Origin: Nitrospirota bacterium
GTDB lineage: Bacteria; Nitrospirota; Thermodesulfovibrionia; Thermodesulfovibrionales; SM23-35
DNA: 55,114 nt
Reading direction: 5' to 3'
Assembly (NCBI GenBank): GCA_014859105.1
Contig: JACUUX010000014.1
Location: forward strand, 1 to 55,114
Positions within the stretch are counted from its first letter, which is position 1; every line of letters begins with the position of its first letter. Under the pieces are notes generated by a model. That model worked only from the letters and a program-made list of their open reading frames with translations. It made no database searches and was not told the origin of the DNA. Below, in pieces: positions 23,611 through 32,856 of the stretch. The position numbers and the translations under genes were made by a program.

Positions 23611-24590
23611 TAAGATATTACCTTGAATTTGAAGTACCTATCGAGGAACTCGAATTAAAGATAGATGAACTTAAAAGGATATCTGATGGAAGAGATATTG
23701 ATTTATCAGGTGAGATAAAGAAGCTTGAAAAGAAAGTAAAAGACCTCCGTTCAGAAATTTTTTCCTCACTTACACCCTGGCAGAAAATCCTGATAGCGAG
23801 ACATCCTGACAGACCTTATACATTAGATTACATAAATTTGATAACAGACGACTTTATTGAATTGCACGGTGACAGAAGATTTTCTGACGATCCTGCTATC
23901 ATTGCAGGAATAGCCAGGATTAATAATATACCCGTATTCATCATCGGCCATCAAAAAGGACGGGGCACAAAAGAAAGGATATACCGGAATTTTGGCCAGC
24001 CGCACCCTGAGGGATACAGAAAATCGCTCAGGGTTATGAAGCTCGCTGAAAAATTCAAGAGACCGGTAATAACCTTTATTGATACACCCGGGGCGTACCC
24101 GGGGATCGGTGCTGAGGAAAGAGGTCAGGCAGAAGCTATTGCAGTTAACCTTATGGAAATGTCAAGACTTAAGACTCCAATAATATCCATAGTTATTGGA
24201 GAAGGAGGAAGTGGCGGAGCCCTTGCCCTCGGTGTTGCAGACAGGTTATATATGCTTGAACATTCTATCTACTCTGTAATCTCGCCTGAAGGCTGTGCTG
24301 CAATTTTATGGAAAAAAAACGGTGACCTAGGCGCCGATGATTTTGCAAAGGCAGCGGATGCGCTCAAACTGACCGCCCAGGATCTGGTTAAATTCAAGAT
24401 AATAGACGGGATAATACCTGAACCACTCGGAGGGGCACATAGAGACCCTGAAGGAACTTCAAAAAAGATTTCTGAATATATCCTGACAGCTATTGAGGAA
24501 CTTAAAACAAAGACTCCCGGAAAACTCATAGAGGAGCGATACAAAAAGTTCAGGAAAATAGGCAGCTTCAGGGAAGAAAAAAAAGAATAA
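23607..24590 (+). CDS. accA: Acetyl-CoA carboxylase carboxyltransferase subunit alpha
   Basis: 327 residues. Together with AccD it transfers CO2 from biotin to acetyl-CoA, giving malonyl-CoA for fatty acid synthesis. Motifs: [53 protein letters not shown], and [12 protein letters not shown] forming the oxyanion holes. The GTG start overlaps the dnaE stop (GTGA). accD lies separately at 39108-39941 in this window, so the two halves are in different operons. Confidence 0.96.
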   Translation: MIRYYLEFEVPIEELELKIDELKRISDGRDIDLSGEIKKLEKKVKDLRSEIFSSLTPWQKILIARHPDRPYTLDYINLITDDFIELHGDRRFSDDPAIIAGIARINNIPVFIIGHQKGRGTKERIYRNFGQPHPEGYRKSLRVMKLAEKFKRPVITFIDTPGAYPGIGAEERGQAEAIAVNLMEMSRLKTPIISIVIGEGGSGGALALGVADRLYMLEHSIYSVISPEGCAAILWKKNGDLGADDFAKAADALKLTAQDLVKFKIIDGIIPEPLGGAHRDPEGTSKKISEYILTAIEELKTKTPGKLIEERYKKFRKIGSFREEKKE

Positions 24591-24622
24591 CTGCTGTTTA
24601 AATCGGATTTAATTGAATAACG

Positions 24623-26404
24623 ATGCTTAAAAAAATCTCTCGGTTACCTTCAAATCCCGGCGTTTATATCTTTAAAGATACCAAAGAAAAAGTACTTTAT
24701 GTCGGGAAGGCAAAAAATCTCCGTAACCGGCTGAAGAGTTATTTTCAGAAATCATCACAACTTGATGCCCGCAAGACAGCCATGATGAAAGATGTAAGGG
24801 AGTTCACTTATATTGTTACAGGTAATGAATTAGAGGCCTTTATACTCGAAGCAAATTTAGTAAAGCAACTCAAACCGAGATTCAATATTATCCTCAGGGA
24901 TGATAAAAACTATCCCTACCTTAAGTTGACTGTTAACGAAGAATGGCCGGGACTTGAAGTTGTGAGGAAGATTAAGAAAGATGGAGCATTATACTTTGGG
25001 CCATATGTACCGGCAGGCTCTATGTGGGAAATCCTTGCATTTATACGGAGAAACTTTCAGATAAGGGACTGTCGTTATCCTCTGGATAAACCAATGAGGC
25101 CATGTGTCCAGTATCAAATGGGGAAATGTCCCGGCCCCTGTGCCGGTTTGATAAGCAGGGAAGAGTACCTTAAATTAATTGAAGAGGTAAGACTTTTTCT
25201 CAGCGGTGAAAAAAGGGATTTGATGGACGGTCTCAAAAAGAAGATGATAAAACTTTCTGATGAAATGAGATTCGAAGACGCTGCCCGCATAAGGGACAGA
25301 ATCAGGGCACTTGAAAAGGCGTGGGAGTCACAGAAGATTGTATCGCCTGAACTCGAGGACATAGACGTAATTGGATTTTACAGGGACAACAGCGAGGCGT
25401 CATTCAATGTCTTCTTAATAAGGAATGGAGTAATGACAGGGTCAAAGGATTTCTTTATTAAAAGAGCAGGGCTTGTTTCCGAGAGTGATTTGGTAAATAT
25501 ATTCATTACACAATTTTATACAAATGAGATTATCCCCCCATATGAAATAATATTGCCTGTATTGCCTGAAGAATTGAAATCTCTTGAAATATGGCTAAGT
25601 CAACGTAAGGAAGAACCTGTAAAAATAACAGTTCCTGGATCAGGGAAGAAAAAGGAACTCCTCAATATGGCGTCAGAAAATGCTAAACTTGCCTACAGGT
25701 CTAAAAAGGAGATGAATACAGAGGAACTGCTGAATGATATAAAAGATAAACTTAAACTCGAAGAAACGCCGGAGGACATTGGAGCATTCGACGTATCGAC
25801 TATTTCAGGGAAAGAAGCTGCAGGGTCTTTTGTTTACTGGTCAGGTGGCGGGTTCAAGAAGGACTTTTATAGAAGATTGAAAATAAAAACAGTTGGTTCT
25901 AAAGATGATTATTCTATGACGGAGGAGATAATAGAAAGGATTATAAATAACCTCGAAGGCGTTCTGCCATGCCTTGTAATTATAGATGGAGGGAAGGGAC
26001 ATCTTGAAATAGCAAAAAAGGTTATGGACAAAAATATAACGGCATTAAAGAAAGCACCGGCTCTTATTTCAATTGCCAAAGACCCCGACAGGGCTTATCT
26101 GGCGCATTCAGATGTTATTGTGAAACTTGAAGACAGAAGCCGCTCCTCTCTTCTTTTAAAGAGAATAAGAGATGAGGCTCACAGGTTTGCCATTGGTTAT
26201 CACAGGAAATTGAGAGACAAGGAGCTTATGAAATCACCTCTTGAGAAAATTCCGGGCATAGGGAAGAAGAGAAGGCTTGAACTTTTGAGGGTTTTTGGTA
26301 GTATAGAGAATATAAAAAATGCAACGATTGATGAAATAAGTAAAGTTAAGGGTTTTAATAAAAAGAGTGCCGTGGTTCTTTTAAACGAATTAAGGAGGCC
26401 GTAA
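24623..26404 (+). CDS. uvrC: Excinuclease ABC subunit C
   Basis: 593 residues, makes the dual incisions in nucleotide excision repair. Order: GIY-YIG nuclease (PGVYIFKDTKEKVLYVGKA), a cysteine cluster (CPGPCAG with upstream CRYPLD and CVQYQMGKC), a UVR motif (MRFEDAARIRDRIRAL), the RNase H-like endonuclease domain (FDVSTISG, IIDGGKGHL), and a C-terminal helix-hairpin-helix pair (IPGIGKKRRLELLRVFG). It is full length. The ATG follows accA by 32 bp, and its last base is the A of the next gene's ATG. Confidence 0.97.
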   Translation: MLKKISRLPSNPGVYIFKDTKEKVLYVGKAKNLRNRLKSYFQKSSQLDARKTAMMKDVREFTYIVTGNELEAFILEANLVKQLKPRFNIILRDDKNYPYLKLTVNEEWPGLEVVRKIKKDGALYFGPYVPAGSMWEILAFIRRNFQIRDCRYPLDKPMRPCVQYQMGKCPGPCAGLISREEYLKLIEEVRLFLSGEKRDLMDGLKKKMIKLSDEMRFEDAARIRDRIRALEKAWESQKIVSPELEDIDVIGFYRDNSEASFNVFLIRNGVMTGSKDFFIKRAGLVSESDLVNIFITQFYTNEIIPPYEIILPVLPEELKSLEIWLSQRKEEPVKITVPGSGKKKELLNMASENAKLAYRSKKEMNTEELLNDIKDKLKLEETPEDIGAFDVSTISGKEAAGSFVYWSGGGFKKDFYRRLKIKTVGSKDDYSMTEEIIERIINNLEGVLPCLVIIDGGKGHLEIAKKVMDKNITALKKAPALISIAKDPDRAYLAHSDVIVKLEDRSRSSLLLKRIRDEAHRFAIGYHRKLRDKELMKSPLEKIPGIGKKRRLELLRVFGSIENIKNATIDEISKVKGFNKKSAVVLLNELRRP

Positions 26405-26967
26405 TGAAAAAAATTATTTTTTTATTTGTTTTGATACTTTTATTGCCTGTTTCTTCTTGGGCCGACTATAAAGTCTATCTTAAAAATGGCTCGGTGATAT
26501 CAGGAATTATTTCATATCAAGAAAAAGACGCAGACATTATTCTTTATTTGAGCACGGGTTCTATGGGCATACTGAAAAAAGATGTCCTGAAAATTGAAGA
26601 AACAGAGTCTTCATATGAGGAATTCAGCACGGAAAAAGCATCAGAAATGCAAGAGGAAAGAGAAGATATCACAGGATCACTTCCGGTGCAGTCTTCTGAT
26701 GATAAAGCTTCAAGATGGAATGCATTAAAAGCTGAGCTTGATTCAGTTATTACAGAAATCAGGTCAGCAGAAGAACAGGAGGCAAGTCTGGTATCATTGA
26801 TAAATGAGAAAACAGGCAGGAGATCTACTTATAACATTTATCAATTGAGACAATTAGAGAATGAGCTGGAGCCATTAAGGAAAGAGCTGTCAACAATTCA
26901 GCAGAAAAAGGCACAGCTCGTTCTGCGTAAAAACATCCTCGAAGATGAACTAATGAAAATGCAATAA
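26404..26967 (+). CDS. Exported protein with a C-terminal coiled coil
   Basis: 187 residues. The signal peptide (IIFLFVLILLLPVSSWA) is followed by a small beta-rich module (YKVYLKNGSVISGIISYQ, GSMGILKKDVLKIEE) of the kind seen in many delta-proteobacterial and Nitrospirota secreted proteins. A long charged coiled coil runs from about 105 to 187 (LKAELDSVITEIRSAEE, LENELEPLRKELSTI). It is probably periplasmic. The start codon shares one base with the uvrC stop codon. I assign no function. Confidence 0.75.
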   Translation: MKKIIFLFVLILLLPVSSWADYKVYLKNGSVISGIISYQEKDADIILYLSTGSMGILKKDVLKIEETESSYEEFSTEKASEMQEEREDITGSLPVQSSDDKASRWNALKAELDSVITEIRSAEEQEASLVSLINEKTGRRSTYNIYQLRQLENELEPLRKELSTIQQKKAQLVLRKNILEDELMKMQ

Positions 26968-26970
26968 GAA

Positions 26971-28050
26971 ATGAAGCAGGCAATTGAAAAATACCTTAAA
27001 AATGTCTTTGGCCCACCTGCCAGACTCCTTGAGTTCAAGAAGCTCGGGGCCGGTGTTCACGGAACAGGCTTTCTTATTGAAGTTGAAACGGAAAAAGGAA
27101 AAAAACAATACGTAATTAAAGACCTCGCTCCTGAGGGGCTCGGCCATGATAACCCTTCTGACAGGGCATCTGTCTTTCTTTGGGCACTGGACAATTATAA
27201 CAGCCTGCCAAAACATATAAAGGCAATAGATGTAATAGCACAGCATGAGGACGGCAGTATCCATTCAATCGGTGGTGGCAAAGAGTATTTTCTGCTCATG
27301 GAGAAGGCAGAGGGTGTGAATTATTTCAACGACCTGTCAGAATTTTCAAAAAAAGAACATCTCGATGAAATGGATGTAAAGAAGATCAGGCTGATGACCT
27401 CCTATCTTGCAGAAATACATTCTATGAAAAAGGATTCAAAGACCCTTTACCGGAAGAAGTTGAGAGATACAGTAGGACATGGAGAATGTTTAATGGGGGT
27501 TTTTGATTCATATCCTGATGGAACACTTGAATATGGTGAGATGGCTGAGATCGTCAAAAAGTCGGTAGAATGGATTGCAAAGTTAAAGCCAAAATACAAA
27601 AGGCTCTCACAGATACATGGAGATTTTCATCCCGGAAATATATGGTTTAATCCCCCCACCCCCCCTTTAGAAAAGGGGGGTAAGGGGGGATTTGAAATAG
27701 ATTTTGTCCTCCTGGACAGGAGCAGGGGGCCATGGGGTGACCCGGCTGATGATATTACGGCGCTAACAATAAACTATATTTTCTTTTCAGTAAAAAATCA
27801 TGGCGATGCCATAGGTTCCTACCTTGAAGGAATAAATCTGTTTTTTGATGAATATATAAAGGCATCAGGAGACAAAGAGATAAATGAAGTGGTTGCACCC
27901 TTTTTCGCATTCAGGGGCGCTGTAGTAGCAAATCCTATATTTTATCCCGAACTGACATCAGAACAGAGAAAGCTTATTTTCAGGTTTGTCCACAACGTCC
28001 TTGATGACGACGGATTCAGGCTTGAAAAGGTTAATGAGTATTTAAGATGA
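26971..28050 (+). CDS. Aminoglycoside-phosphotransferase-like kinase
   Basis: 359 residues with a protein-kinase-like phosphotransferase fold. The catalytic loop is QIHGDFHPGNIWF (Asp base and Asn metal ligand). The second metal site is in LLDRSRGPWGDPADD, where the usual single Asp is in an expanded motif. Between them an in-frame repeat insert encodes PPTPPLEKGGKGG (DNA 27649-27694). The N-terminal lobe has GAGVHGTGFLIEV and YVIKDLAPEG. The substrate is unknown, and such proteins in bacteria phosphorylate small molecules or sugars rather than necessarily antibiotics. It starts 3 bp after the previous stop. Confidence 0.8.
   Translation: MKQAIEKYLKNVFGPPARLLEFKKLGAGVHGTGFLIEVETEKGKKQYVIKDLAPEGLGHDNPSDRASVFLWALDNYNSLPKHIKAIDVIAQHEDGSIHSIGGGKEYFLLMEKAEGVNYFNDLSEFSKKEHLDEMDVKKIRLMTSYLAEIHSMKKDSKTLYRKKLRDTVGHGECLMGVFDSYPDGTLEYGEMAEIVKKSVEWIAKLKPKYKRLSQIHGDFHPGNIWFNPPTPPLEKGGKGGFEIDFVLLDRSRGPWGDPADDITALTINYIFFSVKNHGDAIGSYLEGINLFFDEYIKASGDKEINEVVAPFFAFRGAVVANPIFYPELTSEQRKLIFRFVHNVLDDDGFRLEKVNEYLR
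27649..27694. repeat. CCCCCC/GGGGGG palindromic insert inside the kinase gene
   Basis: AATCCCCCCACCCCCCC, a short AT centre, then GGGGGGTAAGGGGGGATT: a near-perfect hairpin translated as NPPTPPLEKGGKGGF. It sits between the catalytic loop and the metal-binding motif, where it would form an extra loop. Confidence 0.8.
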
Positions 28051-28716
28051 ATATTTTATGTACTTTTCCCAGTAAAATAAAAGCTCCCTTGTAGCCCTGA
28101 GGTCGCCGAGGCAGTATTTTGCAATATCAATGTAACGGCCGGCTTTAAAAAGTTCTTTGACCTCGTATCCTGTAATACCATCTTCCTTGGGACTTTTTAT
28201 CCCGAATGTCCTGCACCACATATCAAGGCTGAATTTTTTCCGGGAAGCGCCATAAAATGTAAGCTGGTCAAGCAGGTCTATATGAAGAATGTTGTATCTA
28301 TTAGGCATTAAATCCTTCTTAGGTACAGTCCTGTGAACAGCAGAACGTATGAGAATAAAAGGGCAGTCGAAGCCTCTGCCATTAAAGGTTATGAACTGGT
28401 CATAGTCCTTGATAGTATTCCAGAATTTCTCGATGATTTCCTTCTCCGTTCCTGTTTCATATCTTGCATTATCTTCTTCAAAGGGAAGGAGAGGTTCCCC
28501 TTTGTTCTGGAAGAATACGAAACCTTTTTCTGTGTCAGGATTGAGCAATCCTATGGTAACGATTTCGGCCGTAACTGGGTAGAAAGAAAGTTTATCTTTT
28601 ATCTCCTCTTTTTCATCTTCGCTTGCTGCGTAGCGGAGTAAGTATTCCTGTGTTACCACGTCGAGTGTTTCAAAATCCTTGGCGACTGTTTCTATATCAA
28701 AAATGATTCTTGCCAT
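28042..28716 (-). CDS. Predicted 3'-5' exonuclease (PolB exonuclease-like, DEDDy)
   Basis: 224 residues. The RNase H-like exonuclease motifs are visible: FDIET (Exo I, Asp and Glu), FNGRGFDCPFI (Exo II Asp), and YCLGDLRATREL (Exo III, Tyr then Asp). This matches the family of predicted exonucleases related to the PolB proofreading domain (DNA_pol_B_exo2). It is a stand-alone nuclease with no polymerase domain. It is the last gene of the ftsE-ftsX-envC-ctpA strand, 29 bp after ctpA, and overlaps the kinase gene's 3' end by 9 bp in convergent orientation. Confidence 0.85.
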   Translation of the reverse strand: MARIIFDIETVAKDFETLDVVTQEYLLRYAASEDEKEEIKDKLSFYPVTAEIVTIGLLNPDTEKGFVFFQNKGEPLLPFEEDNARYETGTEKEIIEKFWNTIKDYDQFITFNGRGFDCPFILIRSAVHRTVPKKDLMPNRYNILHIDLLDQLTFYGASRKKFSLDMWCRTFGIKSPKEDGITGYEVKELFKAGRYIDIAKYCLGDLRATRELLFYWEKYIKYSS

Positions 28717-28745
28717 TTCAAAGGGATTTTAATTTTTAGCTATAT

Positions 28746-30047
28746 TTAAGACGCCTTCGGCAACTCTTTAAAGACCTTCCATGTTTTGAGAAGGTCTATA
28801 GCCCGCTGAAGCTGAATATCCTCTTTTTCGTCAAGCTCGACAGGTATCATTTCTTCCTCTTCACGTGGTTTCTCTTCGATTTGTTTATTGTCGAGATGGC
28901 GCTCGAGGTCTATCTCTCTTATGGCCGGACGTTTTTTTTCTCCATCTTTTATTTCAGGCTTGACCACGATATCAGGGACAATACCTGTTGCCTGAATAGA
29001 TGTTCCTTTCGGTGTATAGTACCGTGCCGTGCTGAGTCTTAATGCTGAACCATCACTCATAGGAATTACAGATTGAACAGACCCCTTCCCAAAGGTCTGA
29101 ACGCCAATTACAACAGCCCTGTTCCAGTCCTTCAGTGCACCCGCAACTATCTCCGAGGCGCTCGCACTTCCCTGATTGACTACGACAATCATTGGCAGGT
29201 TCAATGTCGGGTTAGATTCACTGCTTCTATATTCGATCTTATGCCCTTTTTTGTCTTTTATAAATACAACTAACTTACCTGTTGGAATGAACTGACCTGT
29301 TACATCAACCGCGCTGTTGAGGAGACCGCCCGGATTATTCCTGAGGTCAAGAATGAGAGAATCTATATTATCCTTTTCAAGGTTATCTATAGCATTAGAC
29401 AGATCAGATGCAGTCTGTTCTTGAAACTGGTTTATCTTTATATAACCTATACTGTCTTCAAAAACATTTGATTTCACACTTTTTATCTTTATTATCTCCC
29501 GGATTATTGTAAAGTCCTTTGTCTCTGTCCAGCCTTCTCTTAATATCGCAATTTTTACCGGGGTAGAAGGAGTTCCTCTCATTTTACTTACAGCGTCATG
29601 AAGACTCATGTCTTTTGTAATTTCATCGTTTATCTTGATTATCTTGTCGCCTGCCTTTATACCGGCTTTGTATGCAGGTGTATCCTCGATTGGAGCTATA
29701 ACTGTAAGCATTCCTTCTTTAACGCCTATCTGTATCCCGATGCCTCCGAACTCTCCTTTCGTATCCACCTGCATCTCCTTATATTGTTCAGGCGTCAAAA
29801 AGGCAGAGTGGGGATCCAGAGTGGTAAGCATTCCTTTCATTGCACCGTATATAAGGTCTTTTGTTTTCGCCTCATCCACATAGTTCTTCTTTACAATAGA
29901 GAGAGCCTCTGTAAAGACCTTGAGTTCTTCATATACATCTTCCTCTGCGTCCACAATAAATTTGCCGATAAAAATACCTGCGGAAGCAAAGGCGAATATA
30001 AGAATAATTGTCAGAATTATTCTTTTTCTCAATATCTTGTTAACCAT
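28746..30047 (-). CDS. ctpA: C-terminal processing peptidase (S41, CtpA-like)
   Basis: 433 residues. The N-terminal membrane anchor is IILTIILIFAFASAGIFIG. It is followed by a PDZ domain (FGGIGIQIGVKEG...AGIKAGDKIIKIND) and the S41 serine protease with SASASEIVAG (catalytic Ser) and QTFGKGSVQS (catalytic Lys) about 25 residues later. It is a periplasmic protease acting on C-termini, often on cell-wall hydrolases. The position right after the EnvC-like gene supports a role in regulating peptidoglycan splitting. ftsE, ftsX, envC-like and ctpA form a classic conserved run. Confidence 0.94.
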   Translation of the reverse strand: MVNKILRKRIILTIILIFAFASAGIFIGKFIVDAEEDVYEELKVFTEALSIVKKNYVDEAKTKDLIYGAMKGMLTTLDPHSAFLTPEQYKEMQVDTKGEFGGIGIQIGVKEGMLTVIAPIEDTPAYKAGIKAGDKIIKINDEITKDMSLHDAVSKMRGTPSTPVKIAILREGWTETKDFTIIREIIKIKSVKSNVFEDSIGYIKINQFQEQTASDLSNAIDNLEKDNIDSLILDLRNNPGGLLNSAVDVTGQFIPTGKLVVFIKDKKGHKIEYRSSESNPTLNLPMIVVVNQGSASASEIVAGALKDWNRAVVIGVQTFGKGSVQSVIPMSDGSALRLSTARYYTPKGTSIQATGIVPDIVVKPEIKDGEKKRPAIREIDLERHLDNKQIEEKPREEEEMIPVELDEKEDIQLQRAIDLLKTWKVFKELPKAS

Positions 30048-30078
30048 CTTTTTAATCCTCCAGATTTATTTCTTAAAT

Positions 30079-31266
30079 TTATCTCTTTTTCAACCATTGT
30101 AGTGGATCAAGTGGCTTGCCTTTATACCGGAGTTCGAAATAAAGGCCAGGCGAATTCATAATACCTGAATCACCAACTCTTCCAATAACCTGTTTAACAT
30201 TTATTATATCTCCAACTTTGGTAAAAATCTCGGAGAGGCTTCCATATAATGTATGGTAGCCATCTCCATGATTTATAATAACAAGTTCGCCGTAGCCTTT
30301 GAACCACTCAGCATATACTACCCTGCCCTTATGTACTGCCTTTGCCAAAAGGTCGTTATCCGACCGGATATAGGTGCCGCTTCTGAAGATCGGGGTTTTA
30401 AACTGAGGGTCTTTCTGAGTACCGTAAGGGATGGCAACCCTTCCTTCAAGTGGCCATGGAAGTTTTCCTTTCAGCTTTGAAAAACCCTTTGCAAGATACT
30501 CGTCTTTTTTCTCTGATTCCCTTATTATCTCTAAGAGTCTCCTGGATGCGTCGTTTAACTCCCTGAGCATTTTTTTATAGGAAGACTCCTGTTTTCTTAT
30601 AGAGACGAGTAATATCTCCTTATCCTTTTTCTTTTTTGCGAGGGCAGCTTCCTGAGCTCTGAACCGCTCTCTACTTTTTATAAGTTCTGCCCTGAGTGTG
30701 TGTAACTCTTTGTCTTTTTCTCTCAGGTCTTCTAAGCTCTCCTTGTAATTACTTAATATCTTGTGTTCATAACCGGCAATATATTCAAGGTATTTCAATT
30801 TTCTTATTAACCGGGAAGCGTCATCTGTACCTGCAAATAACATTACTGCATCTGAATTCTGTCCATATTTATATATTGCATTGAGTTTTCTCTTTATCCA
30901 TTCATTGTACTTTTCAATATTCTTTTTGTTCTGTGAAATTTCAGATTCTACTTCAGCTATTTTTGATTCAATACCCGTGAGCTTTTTCCTGTATTTTCTG
31001 AGATATGCCTCTGCTTTTTTAAGTTCTTTGTCAGTATTTTCAATCTCATTGAGGATCGAGGATTCGCGTTTTTTGACCTCATTAAGTTTTTTCTTGTGTG
31101 TTTGTATTTCTTTCTGAATTTTTTTATATTCCTCCCGGGGTGATGTAGCAACGCAGAACGGAGCTGTAAAGACATGACAGAGAACAAAGGATATAAAACA
31201 GAAAATGAATATTTTTATCCGCAAGTATTTTGGCAGTATAATCTTAATTTTCTGTTTCATATTCAA
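30079..31266 (-). CDS. envC: EnvC-like murein hydrolase activator (degenerate M23 domain)
   Basis: 395 residues. After an N-terminal hydrophobic segment (IFIFCFISFVLCHVF) comes a long coiled coil (about 45-240) and a LytM/M23 domain. The zinc-binding residues of active M23 peptidases are replaced: the H-x3-D position reads RSGTYIRSD and the final H-x-H/HFE position reads YFELR. So it should not cut peptidoglycan itself but, like EnvC, activate amidases under control of FtsEX. Its start overlaps the ftsX stop by 4 bp. Confidence 0.85.
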   Translation of the reverse strand: MNMKQKIKIILPKYLRIKIFIFCFISFVLCHVFTAPFCVATSPREEYKKIQKEIQTHKKKLNEVKKRESSILNEIENTDKELKKAEAYLRKYRKKLTGIESKIAEVESEISQNKKNIEKYNEWIKRKLNAIYKYGQNSDAVMLFAGTDDASRLIRKLKYLEYIAGYEHKILSNYKESLEDLREKDKELHTLRAELIKSRERFRAQEAALAKKKKDKEILLVSIRKQESSYKKMLRELNDASRRLLEIIRESEKKDEYLAKGFSKLKGKLPWPLEGRVAIPYGTQKDPQFKTPIFRSGTYIRSDNDLLAKAVHKGRVVYAEWFKGYGELVIINHGDGYHTLYGSLSEIFTKVGDIINVKQVIGRVGDSGIMNSPGLYFELRYKGKPLDPLQWLKKR

Positions 31267-32138
31267 TATCTTATTCTCCCGATTGCTATATGCGCCCCCA
31301 ATATTCCAAGGAATAAACCGGTTAGAGGGAGGATAAAAGATAAATTTATAGGGAAAAATAATGCCTTTAAAAGCGGGATTGTAAGGCTTAACTTTAAAAT
31401 AACTGAATAATATAAAAGCAGTATGCCAACAAGGCTTAAAATACCACCAGCAAGACCCATTGCAGCACCTTCTATGATAAAAGGTGCCCTTATGAATCCC
31501 TTTGTAGCACCCAGCAGTTTATAGGTTTCGATTTCCTGTACCTTCCTGTAAAAAAGTAATTTTATTGTACTGTAACAGACAAAGATCATGCCGGAAATCA
31601 TGATTGCAGCAAACACAAAACCAGCGGTCTTCACCCCTAATCTTAAAGAATATATTGAAGATAAGAATTTTTCACCATACTCTATCTCATCTATTCCTTT
31701 AAGGTCTTTCATGACCGTCGTAAGCTGTTTCACAGTATCTGGCGAAACAGCGTCACTTTTCAGTTTTATTTCAATCGAATCAGGAAGCGGATTTTCACCG
31801 AGCCCTTCAAGGACATATTCTGTATTTTTTAAGGTTGCTTTGAGTTCTTTCAGTGCATCATCTTTCGGGATATATCTCACATTTTCTACGGAATTGTCTT
31901 TTTTAACAATAGCGATTATATTATTTAATTCTTCCTGCGGGAGGTTTTCCTTCAGAAAGACCATCACGGAAAACCTGTCCGGAAGTTTTTTGGTCAACAT
32001 GTCAACATTATAAATAGTTACTGCAATAATAGCGGTAAAAAGTAAACCGGCTGCTATCGTAAGGACAGAAAGCATGTTTATCCATTTTTCATGAAGCATG
32101 CTGGAGACCGCTAACTTGAAAGAATAAGGCAGAGACAT
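31263..32138 (-). CDS. ftsX: Cell division protein FtsX
   Basis: 291 residues, the membrane partner of FtsE. One N-terminal transmembrane helix (INMLSVLTIAAGLLFTAII), an extracytoplasmic domain of about 120 residues, and three more helices in the FtsX/MacB permease fold (AGFVFAAIMISGMIFVCYS, GLAGGILSLVGILLLYYS, LPLTGLFLGILGAHIAIG). The cytoplasmic ETYKLLGATKGFIRAPF loop contacts FtsE. Its start overlaps the ftsE stop by one base. Together with FtsE it should control the EnvC-like protein outside the membrane. Confidence 0.95.
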   Translation of the reverse strand: MSLPYSFKLAVSSMLHEKWINMLSVLTIAAGLLFTAIIAVTIYNVDMLTKKLPDRFSVMVFLKENLPQEELNNIIAIVKKDNSVENVRYIPKDDALKELKATLKNTEYVLEGLGENPLPDSIEIKLKSDAVSPDTVKQLTTVMKDLKGIDEIEYGEKFLSSIYSLRLGVKTAGFVFAAIMISGMIFVCYSTIKLLFYRKVQEIETYKLLGATKGFIRAPFIIEGAAMGLAGGILSLVGILLLYYSVILKLSLTIPLLKALFFPINLSFILPLTGLFLGILGAHIAIGRIRY

Positions 32139-32806
32139 TACCCGAGCTCCTCGCCTGCAAGATTACCGTTTTCAAGCTTAAACACCCTTCTCCCCGTATT
32201 TCTGAAAAGCTCTCTGTTATGCGAAGCTATCAGTATTGTTGAACCTCTTGCATTGATGTCTTTAAATGTCTTGATTATGCCGGCTGCTGTATCAGGATCA
32301 ACATTCCCTGTTGGCTCATCAGCGAGGATTATTGGTGGTTCAGTAACGATTGCTCTTGCAATAGCAACCCTTTGCTGTTCACCGCCTGATAATGCCTGCG
32401 GGTAACTATCTGCTTTGTGTCTGAGGTTTACTATTTTGAGTGCATCGAATACGCGCGATTTCAGTTCCCTGTCATCTTCTCCTCTTATTCTCAGAGCGAG
32501 GGCTATATTTTCAAAAACATTTCTATTGTTGAGCAGTTTGAAATCCTGAAAAACTACCCCGATATTTCTCCTTAAGAGAGGAATCTCCGAGTCTTTCAGA
32601 TTTTCCAGCTCACGTTCTGAAACAGTTATGTGGCCTTCATCCAGCTTTTCTGACAGGTATATCAGTTTAAGGAGTGTTGTTTTGCCTGAACCGCTTGGTC
32701 CGGTTATAAAAACCATTTCTCCTTTACTTACGGAGATGGTTATTTTTCTTAATGCTGTATGATTATCATAGTGCTTTGATACATCTTTAAAATCTATCAT
32801 GATCAA
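32138..32806 (-). CDS. ftsE: Cell division ATP-binding protein FtsE
   Basis: 222 residues, an ABC ATPase. Walker A is GPSGSGKTTLL, Q-loop GVVFQDFKLL, signature LSGGEQQRVAIARA, Walker B IILADEPTGNVD, and a switch His in LIASHN. It drives conformational change in FtsX to license septal peptidoglycan hydrolysis. It starts 50 bp downstream of the transketolase gene on the same strand. Confidence 0.96.
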   Translation of the reverse strand: MIMIDFKDVSKHYDNHTALRKITISVSKGEMVFITGPSGSGKTTLLKLIYLSEKLDEGHITVSERELENLKDSEIPLLRRNIGVVFQDFKLLNNRNVFENIALALRIRGEDDRELKSRVFDALKIVNLRHKADSYPQALSGGEQQRVAIARAIVTEPPIILADEPTGNVDPDTAAGIIKTFKDINARGSTILIASHNRELFRNTGRRVFKLENGNLAGEELG

Positions 32807-32856
32807 AAATACAAGAGAGGTTATGATACATCATTATTGGATTTTGCATTCAGATT

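Noticed and set aside
29598-30161. 187-codon plus-strand frame opposite ctpA/envC
   Set aside because: Antisense to two well-supported genes, with a composition typical of a shadow frame.
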